Source: Actinomadura hallensis (GTDB taxonomy: Bacteria > Actinomycetota > Actinomycetes > Streptosporangiales > Streptosporangiaceae). From it: DNA of 64,000 bases. Location of the stretch: contig NZ_VFPO01000001.1 of the NCBI RefSeq assembly GCF_006716765.1, positions 310,001 to 374,000 on the forward strand, written 5' to 3'. Of this stretch, positions 27,494-35,438 are shown piece after piece. A program made the position numbers and the translations under genes. Position 1 is the stretch's first letter. Each line of letters starts with the position of its first letter. The notes below the pieces were generated by a model. It did not search any database, had not been told where the DNA came from, and saw nothing but the letters and a program-made list of their open reading frames with translations.

Positions 27494-28775
27494 CGCTCCG
27501 GCCGCCGGGACGGACGACGGTCTCCATCGCCTCCCCCAGCTCCCGGTACCGCGCGATCAGCACGGAGAAGCCGATCGCCAGGTAGACCCCCGAGAGGATC
27601 AGCCTGGCGTCCTCGCCCGGCAGGACGAACTGCACCGCGAACAGCACGACCAGCACCCCGGCCTCCCACCGCGCGAAGACCAGGTCGATGAGCAGCGCGA
27701 GCCCGAGGACGGTCTGCGACGCCGTCAGCAGCACCTCCTCGATCTGCCGGGAGTCCAGCGGCAGCGACCACGCGCCGCCGCCCGCGCGGTACGCGAGCGG
27801 CAGAAGGGCGATCAGCAGGGTCCACTGGTTGACCTTGCTCGACAGCAGCGTCCCGATCGCGTCGGCGTCGCGCAGCCGCCACGCCAGCATGACCGCCGCG
27901 ACCAGCAGCGGCGCCTCGATCACGACCGGCGCCAGCCACTGCACCAGCAGGAACTCGTCCACCCCGAGGGACGCGCCGGCGCCGACGAGCGCGTCCCCGA
28001 ACCGCGCCGTGGACACGGCCACGACGGCCGCGCCGGCCGCGAACCCGGCGCCGGCCGCGGCCCGCCGCCCCCGCGGCGGCAGCGCGGCCAGCCGCGCCGG
28101 GACCCCGGCGGCCGCGCCGGCGTCCACGGGGCCGCCGCCCGCGACCCGCACCAGGTAGAGCGCGTAGACGACGATGAGCACGAGCGCCATGTACCAGCCG
28201 ATCTCGCCCGTCAGGGCCGGGATGAAGCCGAGGACGGCGGCGAGCGCGAGGAAGCCCAGCTCGACGCGGTGCCGCGCCGCCAGCCGCAGGTCGGCGCGGC
28301 CCGTCCCGCGCGCCGCGTGCCGGCCGGAGCCGCCGCGCGGGAAACGGCCGGTCAGCCGCCGCACGCCCAGCGCGAACGCCAGCGCGGCCAGCGCCCAGCC
28401 GACCCCGACGAGCAGGCGGTTCGCGCCCGTCATGGTGGCCGCGGCGAGGGCGGTGTAGGGCGCCCGCGTCCCGCCGGAGTGCGCGTAGTAGAGGTCGAGC
28501 GCGTACTGCGGAAGCACCGCCGCCAGCGCCAGCAGCGCGACGGCGAGCGGTCCGGGAAGGTCGGCCCGCGCCGTCTCCGCCGCCCACGTCAGCAGGATCG
28601 CGGCGGACAGGACGCCCGCGCCGAAGACCGGCACCGCGGGCACCGGCGGCGGGTGCAGCCCGCCCGCCAGCGTCACGACCGCCGGGAGCGCCAGGGCCGT
28701 CGCCGCCGTGATCCGGACGAGCAGCGATCCCCGGGACGGGAGCGGGGCCTCGCGCGGGATCGGCTCGCCGGACAT
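27468..28775 (-). CDS. Multi-pass membrane protein resembling sodium/proton or sodium/calcium exchangers
   Basis: 435 residues from ATG 28775; the open frame runs 54 codons further, but that part lacks a membrane pattern. About ten to twelve hydrophobic segments. Two similar motifs, YTALAAATMTGANRLLVGVGWAL and GVDEFLLVQWLAPVVIEAPLLVAA, resemble the two inverted repeats of cation/Ca2+ exchangers. The second acidic residue usually seen in the EAPE motif is Leu here. The central cytoplasmic loop is Arg/Ala-rich. The 3' end overlaps the convergent methyltransferase by 26 nt. Substrate unknown. Confidence 0.65.
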   Translation of the reverse strand: MSGEPIPREAPLPSRGSLLVRITAATALALPAVVTLAGGLHPPPVPAVPVFGAGVLSAAILLTWAAETARADLPGPLAVALLALAAVLPQYALDLYYAHSGGTRAPYTALAAATMTGANRLLVGVGWALAALAFALGVRRLTGRFPRGGSGRHAARGTGRADLRLAARHRVELGFLALAAVLGFIPALTGEIGWYMALVLIVVYALYLVRVAGGGPVDAGAAAGVPARLAALPPRGRRAAAGAGFAAGAAVVAVSTARFGDALVGAGASLGVDEFLLVQWLAPVVIEAPLLVAAVMLAWRLRDADAIGTLLSSKVNQWTLLIALLPLAYRAGGGAWSLPLDSRQIEEVLLTASQTVLGLALLIDLVFARWEAGVLVVLFAVQFVLPGEDARLILSGVYLAIGFSVLIARYRELGEAMETVVRPGGRSARRRSRRR

Positions 28776-28855
28776 ACCTGCACCGTGCCCCGGCCCGCGG
28801 GGCGGACCCCGCCGCCACGGCAACCAACTGGCAAAGCCGCCCGGCGGCGCCGGGG

Positions 28856-29926
28856 TCAGCGGCGGGCTTCGTCCAGGGTGGAGAAGGCGCTGGCGCGCAG
28901 GCGGCGGGACAGGGCGCGATTGACCCGCCAGGCCCACAGGGGGCCGCCGTAGAGCATGCCGGTGTAGGCCTGGACGAGGGTCGCGCCCGCCCGGATGCGC
29001 TCCCAGACGTCGTCGGCGCTCTCCACGCCGCCGACCGAGATCAGCGTGAGCCGCCCGCCGGTGCGGGCGCGCAGCCGGCGCAGCACCTCCAGCGACCGTT
29101 CCTTCAGCGGCGCGCCGGACAGCCCGCCGGTCTCCTTGACCAGCTCGGGCGGGCTGAGAAGGGCGTCCCGGGAGACCGTCGTGTTGGTGGCGATGATGCC
29201 GTCCAGCCCGAGGTCGAGGGCGAGGTCGGCGACCGCGTCGACGTCGTCGTCCGCCAGGTCGGGCGCGATCTTGACCAAGAGCGGGACGCGGCGGGGGGAC
29301 GAGCGGTCCGCGGCCGCGCGCACGGCCGTCAGCAGCGGCCGCAGGTGCTCCACGGCCTGGAGGTCGCGCAGGCCGGGAGTGTTGGGGGAGCTGACGTTGA
29401 CGACGAGGTAGTCCGCGTGCGGGGCGAGCCGCTCGGTGCTCGTCACGTAGTCGGCCGCCGCCGACGACTCCGGGACGACCTTCGTCTTGCCGATGTTGAC
29501 CCCGACGATCGTCGCGGCGCCGCGGTCGCGCAGCCGCCGCGCGGCGGCCAGGGAGCCCTCGTTGTTGAAGCCCATCCGGTTGATGACCGCCCGGTCCGGG
29601 ACGAGCCGGAACAGCCGCGGACGCGGGTTGCCGGGCTGCGGGCGTCCCGTCACCGTGCCGATCTCGACGTGGCCGAACCCGAACGCCCCGAGCGCCTCGT
29701 AGGCGACGGCGTCCTTGTCGAACCCGGCGGCGAGGCCCAGCGGGCCGGGGAACTCCATCCCGAGCGCCCGCACGGCCAGCGCCGGGTCGCGGGGCGCGAG
29801 CAGCCGCCGCAGCAGCGGCACGGCCCCCGGCACCGACTGGATCGCGCTGAGCGCGCGCAACGTCAGGTGGTGGACGGTCTCCGCCGGGATCCGGGCGATG
29901 ACCAGTGAGAACAGGAGTCGGTACAT
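28856..29926 (-). CDS. pyrD: Dihydroorotate dehydrogenase (quinone), class 2
   Basis: 356 residues. It oxidises dihydroorotate to orotate in pyrimidine synthesis, passing electrons to the membrane quinone. The class 2 N-terminal membrane-associating helices ([16 protein letters not shown]...HHLTLRAL) are present, then FMN-site [20 protein letters not shown], the catalytic Ser in [23 protein letters not shown] and [15 protein letters not shown] 29926 fits the family start. It lies 80 nt upstream of the exchanger-like gene on the same strand. Confidence 0.95.
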   Translation of the reverse strand: MYRLLFSLVIARIPAETVHHLTLRALSAIQSVPGAVPLLRRLLAPRDPALAVRALGMEFPGPLGLAAGFDKDAVAYEALGAFGFGHVEIGTVTGRPQPGNPRPRLFRLVPDRAVINRMGFNNEGSLAAARRLRDRGAATIVGVNIGKTKVVPESSAAADYVTSTERLAPHADYLVVNVSSPNTPGLRDLQAVEHLRPLLTAVRAAADRSSPRRVPLLVKIAPDLADDDVDAVADLALDLGLDGIIATNTTVSRDALLSPPELVKETGGLSGAPLKERSLEVLRRLRARTGGRLTLISVGGVESADDVWERIRAGATLVQAYTGMLYGGPLWAWRVNRALSRRLRASAFSTLDEARR

Positions 29927-29999
29927 CGTTGGCAGTATCTCAGCCGCACCCGGCGGAAAATCCGTTGAGGGCGCCGCACCCGGCACCTAGCCTGGCCGC

Positions 30000-30101
30000 A
30001 TGTTGATCTATGACGCCGCCGTCGCGCGGTGGTTCGCCCCGCTGCGCGTGTACCGCGACCGTCCGGCGCCCGGGTCCGGCCTGGACGCGACCGGAGTCTG
30101 A
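30000..30101 (+). CDS. Possible 33-residue leaderless ORF
   Basis: ATG 30000 opens a 33-codon frame (start MLIYDAAVARWFAPLRVY). TAGCCT at 29988-29993 stands exactly 6 nt before the ATG, the same spacing as at purF, so it could be translated from a leaderless message. No family is recognised. It may be a leader ORF for the DUF6243-type gene downstream, or chance. Confidence 0.3.
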   Translation: MLIYDAAVARWFAPLRVYRDRPAPGSGLDATGV

Positions 30102-30171
30102 GTCTTCCGCTCCCGCACGGCCGGACCTGGGTGGACACCGCAACGAGCACCCAGCCGAACGGGAGTACCAC

Positions 30172-30426
30172 ATGTCCAAGAGCCGCAGGAACGGCCTTCT
30201 CGGCGTCGGCGGTCAGCGCAACAAGGTCTCGCGGCGCGCGCTGCGCGGCGGAGGCCCCCAGCAGCCCGGCAACGCCGGCCGCGCCGCCGCCGAGAAGCAG
30301 GAACTGCTCAGGAAGATGCGCGAGCGCAACCGGCGCGGCGCGAAGCCCGAGCAGGACGCCGCACCCGAGCGGGACCCTGCTTCCGGGCGGGATCCTGCCT
30401 CCGAGCGGGGCACCGACTCTGAGTGA
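30172..30426 (+). CDS. Small basic DUF6243-type protein
   Basis: 84 residues. The start MSKSRRNGLLGVGGQRNKVSRRALRG and the QELLRKMRERN segment look like the actinobacterial DUF6243 family, whose function is unknown. The C-terminal third is charged and repetitive (ERDPASGRDPASERG). The stop codon is inside a 15-bp tandem triplication. Confidence 0.7.
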   Translation: MSKSRRNGLLGVGGQRNKVSRRALRGGGPQQPGNAGRAAAEKQELLRKMRERNRRGAKPEQDAAPERDPASGRDPASERGTDSE

Positions 30427-30460
30427 CACCGCTCTGAGTGACACCGCTCTGAGTGACGTC
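30416..30460. repeat. 15-bp tandem repeat, three copies, containing a stop codon
   Basis: The unit GCTCTGAGTGACACC is at 30416-30430 (first base differs), 30431-30445 and 30446-30460 (end diverged). The first copy holds the TGA of the DUF6243-type gene (30424-30426), and the in-frame TGA is repeated in the next copies. Confidence 0.9.
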
Positions 30461-30502
30461 TGACCGGGACCGCGCCGGTCCCCTCCCGGGGGGCGGCGCG
30501 GT

Positions 30503-31702
30503 TCACCGTCCGCGGAACGCGCGGCGGAGCGTGAGGCGGACGTCCCGGCTCGTCTCGCGGACCGTCCGGCGCACGGCGCGCAGCGGGTCGCGGACCGACG
30601 CCCGCCATGCCCCGCGGATCCCGTGCCCGACCGGGCGCAGTACGGCCCTTCCGGCCCAGCGCGCCGGGGCGACGACCAGGACGCGGGCGGGAGCGACGAC
30701 GAGCGTCCGCCAGAGCCACCGCAGCGCGCGGCCCGCGAGCCGCCACGCCGCGACGATCCCGGTGCCGACCGGGGCGAGGACGTACCGCCACAACGCCCGG
30801 GCGGGAACGACGAGCAGGGTCCGGGCCGACCACGCCAGGCAGCGGCCGAGAAGGCCCCAAGCCCAGGCGGCGGCGCCCGCGAACGCGCCCCACCCGGCCG
30901 CGAGGGCCCTCCCGAGCGCGCCGAGCCCGGAAAGGACGCCCCGCGCCGCCCACGCGAGCCCCCGGAGCGCCGGGCCCAGCACGTACCGCCACAGGACCAC
31001 GGCCGGGACCACCACGAGCGCGTTGACCAGCACACGGACGCCCGTGAAGATCCCGATGATCAGGTAGCCCAGCGCGTCGCCGGTGACGCGCAGCAGCCAC
31101 AGCAGCCCGCGGCCGAGCGTGCGCAGCGGGAGCAGGAGGACCCGCTCGCCGAGCCAGGCGAGGCCCCGGCCGACCAGGGCGAGGACCACGCCCACGGGAA
31201 CGAGCAGCGTGCCGTAGATCCAGCGGGCCAGGCGCGCCGTTCCCCGGCCGAGCCATCGCGCGAACCCGAGGACCACCACGACCGCCAGCCACCGCATGGG
31301 CCGCACGAGGAGCAGGTCGAGCGCAGCGCCGACCCACCGCGCGACGGCCGCGAGCAGCCGCCCGGCCGGGGCGAGCAGCCACCGGTACAGCCCGCGCCAG
31401 GCCGCGTTCAGCAGGCGGCCGACGAGGCGGGCGAACCGTCCGGGCGCCCCCGTCAGGCGGTTCCACACCGCCCGGACACCCCGCCCCACCTGCACCGCGA
31501 GGTCGTGGACGAGCCGCAGTGGCACGAAGATGACCAGCGCGACCACCCGGACGGGGATCACGAGCCACGCCGGGCCCCGCCCCGCGTCCCCCAGTCGCTC
31601 CACCCGCTCCGCCCGCGGGGCGGGGGACGCGTCACGCCGGCCGCCCCGGTCCTTGCGCAGGTTGATCGGGCCGTCCCCGGGGATGCCGTCGCCGCTCGTC
31701 AC
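30503..31702 (-). CDS. Basic membrane-associated protein with internal repeats, unknown
   Basis: 399 residues from GTG 31702; the frame stays open upstream but has no better start. After an acidic/basic N-terminal ~40 residues the protein alternates amphipathic basic helices and hydrophobic stretches (RVVALVIFVPLRLVHDL, LLLVRPMRWLAVVVVLG, ALVVVPAVVLWRYVLGP, TLLVVPARALWRYVLAP, TLVVAPARVLVVAPARW). The recurring VVPAR-xLWRYVL-PxG pattern indicates internal duplication. It is extremely rich in Arg, Ala, Trp and Leu. No family recognised. It could be a monotopic or pore-like membrane protein. Confidence 0.6.
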   Translation of the reverse strand: MTSGDGIPGDGPINLRKDRGGRRDASPAPRAERVERLGDAGRGPAWLVIPVRVVALVIFVPLRLVHDLAVQVGRGVRAVWNRLTGAPGRFARLVGRLLNAAWRGLYRWLLAPAGRLLAAVARWVGAALDLLLVRPMRWLAVVVVLGFARWLGRGTARLARWIYGTLLVPVGVVLALVGRGLAWLGERVLLLPLRTLGRGLLWLLRVTGDALGYLIIGIFTGVRVLVNALVVVPAVVLWRYVLGPALRGLAWAARGVLSGLGALGRALAAGWGAFAGAAAWAWGLLGRCLAWSARTLLVVPARALWRYVLAPVGTGIVAAWRLAGRALRWLWRTLVVAPARVLVVAPARWAGRAVLRPVGHGIRGAWRASVRDPLRAVRRTVRETSRDVRLTLRRAFRGR

Positions 31703-31719
31703 TGTCGCCTGCCTCGGAA

Positions 31720-31779
31720 GCCGTTCGAGAAGAAGCCGATTGAGAAGAAGCCGATTGAGAAGAGGCCGTTCGAGAAACC
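31720..31779. repeat. 15-bp tandem repeat, four copies, just upstream of a gene start
   Basis: Units GCCGTTCGAGAAGAA (31720-31734), GCCGATTGAGAAGAA (31735-31749), GCCGATTGAGAAGAG (31750-31764) and GCCGTTCGAGAAACC (31765-31779). They lie 18 nt upstream of the GTG of the leftward basic membrane protein, in its probable 5' leader. Confidence 0.88.
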
Positions 31780-31946
31780 GCCGTCCCCTCAGACCATGGC
31801 CGCGGCCGGCGGGTTCCGGAAGGGTTGAACCCGTGCCCGCCGCCGCACCGTACTGTCTCGTGATCCGGGAGAGCGGCGTCCGCGGCCCGGCACGACCGGG
31901 CGGCGGGCGTCGCGGAACCGGACGGAGCCGCCGCCCTCCCACAGGC

Positions 31947-32005
31947 GAAGGCGCGGGGGGCTCGCGGGTCGGTCGGGGTCCGCGGTACCCCCGCGCCTTC
32001 CTTTT
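31947..32005 (+). terminator. Terminator-like hairpin with T-tract upstream of the sugar ABC operon
   Basis: A perfect 13-bp stem, GAAGGCGCGGGGG at 31947-31959 and CCCCCGCGCCTTC at 31988-32000, has a 28-nt loop and is followed by CTTTTT. No plus-strand gene ends nearby, so it may insulate the operon promoter or act as an attenuator if transcription starts upstream. Confidence 0.55.
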
Positions 32006-32214
32006 TGCCTGCGGCCCGCCGAATCCATTCTTGCCGTGACCTCTGTGAGCGGTGGGATCGGTGAGCGTTTTGATGTCACCGGGACAGAACTTTGCCTTCC
32101 GGTCAGAGATTGCGTCTCGACAGCATTCGGGTCAGGTGTTCTCATGGAAATCATTCCGCCATGCCCGCGGCCCGGCGAAGTGCCGCATAAGGCGGGAGGA
32201 TTCGGGAGGCCCCG

Positions 32215-33627
32215 ATGGTCGAGCGAGTCGGACGCGTGGAGCCCGAGCCGCCGGGACGTCACCGGCCCGGGAAGGGGGCGGCGACGGGCCGCCACGGGCC
32301 GCCGGGACGAAGGCGGGGACGACGGCGCGGGGCCCGCGCGAGGCGCCCCCGGCTGCGGGCGGGAGCAGCGGCCGTCCTCCTCGCCGGAGGGCTCGCGGCC
32401 TGCGGCGGCGGCGGTGAAGCACCCACGCTGACCTGGTACATCAACCCCGACGACGGCGGGCAGGCCAAGCTCGCCGAGTCCTGCTCCAAGGCCTCCGGCG
32501 GCAGGTACCGGATCACGACCTCCGTGCTGCCGAACGACGCGACGCAGCAGCGCGAGCAGATCATCCGGCGGCTGGCCGCGAAGGACACCGGGATCGACAT
32601 CATGAGCCTCGACCCGGTGTTCGTCGCCGAGGCCGCCAACGCCGGTTTCCTGCGCCCGTTCCCGGAGGAGGAGGCGGCCCAGTTCACCGAGGGCGTTTTC
32701 CCGCCGGCGGTGGAGAACTCCACCTGGGAGGGCAAGCTTTATGCGGCACCCTTCTGGGCGAACACCCAGTTGCTCTGGTACCGCAAATCCGTCGCGCGGA
32801 AAGCGGGCGTCGACCCGAACTCGCCCGATTTCACCTGGGACCAGATGATCGACGCGGCGGTCCGCACCGGGACGACGGTCGGGGTGCAGGCCAATAAGTA
32901 CGAGGGCTACATGGTGTGGATCAACGCCCTCATCGAGTCGGCCGGCGGCCAGGTCATCTCCGCGGCGGAGGAGGGCGACGAGGCGAAGATCGAGATCGAC
33001 TCCCCGGCCGGCCGGCGCGCCGCGGAGATCATCTCGAAGCTGGCGCGCTCCCCCGCGGCGAGCCCCGGCATGTCCACCGACGACGAGGAGCGGACCCGGT
33101 TCCTGCTGAACGGCGACCGCGGCGGCTTCATGGTCAACTGGGGCTACATCTGGCGGGCCGAGAACGGCGACGCCGACGCCGGGGTCATCCCCAAGGAGGT
33201 CGTGGCCGACCTCGGCTGGGCCCGTTACCCGAAGGTGACGCCGGGGGAGGACAGCAGGCCCCCGTTCGGCGGCATCGAACTCGGCATCAGCTCGTACGGC
33301 AAGTACAAGGACACGTTCGCGGTGGAGGCCGTCAAGTGCATCACCTCCACCGAGAACATGAAGTTCTACATGCTGGACTCCGGCAACCCGGCGGCCCGCG
33401 CGTCCGTCTACGACGACCCTGAGGTCCGCCGGGAGTTCCCCATGGCGGGGCTGATCCGCGTGTCGATCGACGCGGCGGCGCCCCGCCCCATCACCCCGTA
33501 CTACACCGACGTGTCCGGCGCCGTGCAGAGCCGCTGGCACCCGCCCGCGTCGGTGAACCCGGCCACGACGCCCGGGCAGTCCGCGACGTTCATCCGCCAG
33601 GTCCTGCGCGACGAGGCGCTGCTGTAG
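32215..33627 (+). CDS. lpqY: Sugar ABC transporter substrate-binding lipoprotein (LpqY-like)
   Basis: 470 residues. GGAGG ends about 6 nt before ATG 32215. An Arg-rich start of ~45 residues leads into a lipoprotein signal with lipobox LAAC (about residue 63). The mature part is a cluster-type sugar-binding protein (TLTWYINPDDGGQAKLAESC..., IMSLDPVFVAEAANAGFLRPF, YAAPFWANTQLLWYRK, GGIELGISSYGKYKD) resembling mycobacterial LpqY, the trehalose receptor. Two permeases and an ATPase follow, so it feeds this importer. Trehalose as substrate is inferred from similarity and gene order. Confidence 0.85.
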   Translation: MVERVGRVEPEPPGRHRPGKGAATGRHGPPGRRRGRRRGARARRPRLRAGAAAVLLAGGLAACGGGGEAPTLTWYINPDDGGQAKLAESCSKASGGRYRITTSVLPNDATQQREQIIRRLAAKDTGIDIMSLDPVFVAEAANAGFLRPFPEEEAAQFTEGVFPPAVENSTWEGKLYAAPFWANTQLLWYRKSVARKAGVDPNSPDFTWDQMIDAAVRTGTTVGVQANKYEGYMVWINALIESAGGQVISAAEEGDEAKIEIDSPAGRRAAEIISKLARSPAASPGMSTDDEERTRFLLNGDRGGFMVNWGYIWRAENGDADAGVIPKEVVADLGWARYPKVTPGEDSRPPFGGIELGISSYGKYKDTFAVEAVKCITSTENMKFYMLDSGNPAARASVYDDPEVRREFPMAGLIRVSIDAAAPRPITPYYTDVSGAVQSRWHPPASVNPATTPGQSATFIRQVLRDEALL

Positions 33628-33639
33628 AGGGGACGGACG

Positions 33640-34593
33640 ATGACCGCTGTGAAGACCGCCCCGGCGGCGGGGCGGGGGAGGGAACGGCGCGCGGACATCT
33701 CCGACCGCAGCCGCGCCGAGCGCAGGCTGGGGCTGATCCTCTCGGCGCCCGCCGTGATCGTCATGCTGCTGGTGACCGCGTACCCGCTGGGCAACGCGGT
33801 GTACCTGTCGCTGTTCCGCTACCGGATCACCGCGCCGGACGACCGCGAGTTCGTCGGGCTCGGCAACTACGTGACGGCGCTGTCGGACGCGCTCTTCTGG
33901 CAGGACGTCCTCACCACGTTCCTCATCACGTTCGTCACCGTCGCGGTGGAGCTCGTCATCGGGTTCGCGCTGGCGATGGTGATGCACAAGGCGCTGTTCG
34001 CGCGGCGGACGCTGCGGACCGCGATCCTGCTGCCGTACGGGATCGTCACCGTGATCTCGGCGTTCGCGTGGCGGTACGCGTTCGACCTGCAGTCGGGGTT
34101 CGTGAACGGCTGGTTCGGTCTCGGCGACTACGCCTGGTTCTCGGGCCGCTGGTCGTCCCTGTTCGTGATCATCCTGTCGGAGATCTGGAAGACGACGCCG
34201 TTCGTGTCGCTGCTGCTGCTCGCCGGCCTCGCGCAGGTGCCGCGCGACCTCGGCGAGGCGGCGACGGTGGACGGGGCGACCGCCTGGCAGCGGCTCTGGC
34301 GGGTCACGATCCCGAACATGAAGGCCGCGATCCTCGTGGCGGTGCTGTTCCGGACGCTGGACGCCTGGCGGATCTTCGACAACGTCTTCATCATGACGGC
34401 CGGTCAGAACCAGACCGAGACGCTGTCGTTCCTCACCTACCGGCAGACGATCACCCGGACCGCGATCGGGCTCGGGAACGCCGTCGGGGTGCTGCTGTTC
34501 CTGTCCGTGGTCCTCATCGCCTTCGTCTACATCAGGGGGTTCCGCGTGAACATGGCCCAGGCGCGCGGCGAGCTGCAGGGTGGTGACAAGTGA
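33640..34593 (+). CDS. sugA: Sugar ABC transporter permease (SugA-like)
   Basis: 317 residues with six predicted membrane helices (the first LILSAPAVIVMLLVTAYPLG). The ABC-permease EAA loop is DLGEAATVDGATAWQRLWRVTIPNM, which docks on the ATPase. It is a MalF-type permease without the large periplasmic insertion. It starts 12 nt after the lpqY stop; its stop overlaps the next start as TGATG. Confidence 0.9.
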   Translation: MTAVKTAPAAGRGRERRADISDRSRAERRLGLILSAPAVIVMLLVTAYPLGNAVYLSLFRYRITAPDDREFVGLGNYVTALSDALFWQDVLTTFLITFVTVAVELVIGFALAMVMHKALFARRTLRTAILLPYGIVTVISAFAWRYAFDLQSGFVNGWFGLGDYAWFSGRWSSLFVIILSEIWKTTPFVSLLLLAGLAQVPRDLGEAATVDGATAWQRLWRVTIPNMKAAILVAVLFRTLDAWRIFDNVFIMTAGQNQTETLSFLTYRQTITRTAIGLGNAVGVLLFLSVVLIAFVYIRGFRVNMAQARGELQGGDK

Positions 34594-35423
34594 TGGAGAG
34601 CGCCCGCTCGAAGTGGCTGTGGATCGTCGGCGGGATCCTGATCCTCGTCTGGACGATCTTCCCGATCCTGTGGATCGTGATGCTGTCGTTCAAGCAGCCC
34701 GGCGAGGTCGGCAACACCCAGAGCTTCCTGCCGCAGGACTGGACGCTCGTCAACTACGAGACGGTGTTCAACACCAGCCTGTTCACCTCCGCCCTGATCA
34801 ACTCGATCGGCATCTCGGTGATCGCGACGTTCATCGGGGTGGTGTTCGCGACGCTGGTCGCCTACGCGATCGCGCGGCTGGAGTTCCCGGGCAAGAAGAC
34901 GATCCTGTCGTTCGCGCTGGCGATCGCGATGTTCCCCGTCGTGTCGCTGGTCGGCCCGCTGTTCAACCTGTGGCGCGACATCGGCCTGTACGACACGTGG
35001 CCGGGACTGATCATCCCGTACATCTCGTTCGCGCTGCCGCTGGCGATCTGGACGCTGTCGGCGTTCTTCCGCGAGATCCCGTGGGAGATGGAGCAGGCCG
35101 CGCAGGTGGACGGGGCGACGACCTGGCAGGCGTTCCGGAAGGTGATCGTGCCGCTGGCGGCGCCGGGCGTGTTCACCGCGGCGATCCTGACGTTCTTCTT
35201 CTGCTGGAACGACTTCGTGTTCGGGATCTCGCTGACGTCGTCGGACAACGCGCGTCCCGTCCCGGCGGCGCTGGCGTTCTTCACCGGGGCGTCGCAGTTC
35301 GAGCAGCCCACCACCGCCGTCTGCGCGGCGGCGGTCGTGGTGACCGTCCCCGTCGTCGTCATCGTCCTGGCGTTCCAGCGCCGCATCGTGGCCGGGCTGA
35401 CGTCCGGCGCAGTCAAGGGCTGA
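34593..35423 (+). CDS. sugB: Sugar ABC transporter permease (SugB-like)
   Basis: 276 residues of MalG type with six membrane helices (WIVGGILILVWTIFPILWIVML first). EAA loop MEQAAQVDGATTWQAFRKVIVPLAAPG. ATG 34593 overlaps the sugA stop; a GTG immediately before it is an alternative start. It pairs with SugA as the channel of the importer. Confidence 0.9.
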   Translation: MESARSKWLWIVGGILILVWTIFPILWIVMLSFKQPGEVGNTQSFLPQDWTLVNYETVFNTSLFTSALINSIGISVIATFIGVVFATLVAYAIARLEFPGKKTILSFALAIAMFPVVSLVGPLFNLWRDIGLYDTWPGLIIPYISFALPLAIWTLSAFFREIPWEMEQAAQVDGATTWQAFRKVIVPLAAPGVFTAAILTFFFCWNDFVFGISLTSSDNARPVPAALAFFTGASQFEQPTTAVCAAAVVVTVPVVVIVLAFQRRIVAGLTSGAVKG

Positions 35424-35438
35424 GTCCTAGGGAGAGCC

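Larger units (their letters stand above)
31703..32214. other. Divergent intergenic region before the sugar ABC operon
   Basis: About 510 nt without a supported gene. It holds the 15-bp tandem repeat at 31720-31779, a long hairpin with a T-tract at 31947-32005, and an unusually AT-rich stretch at about 32020-32165 that is probably the promoter region of the ABC operon. Confidence 0.55.

Noticed and set aside
31789-33987. 732-residue minus-strand frame opposite the substrate-binding protein gene
   Set aside because: Shadow of the lpqY-like gene and the region before it; no domain motifs.
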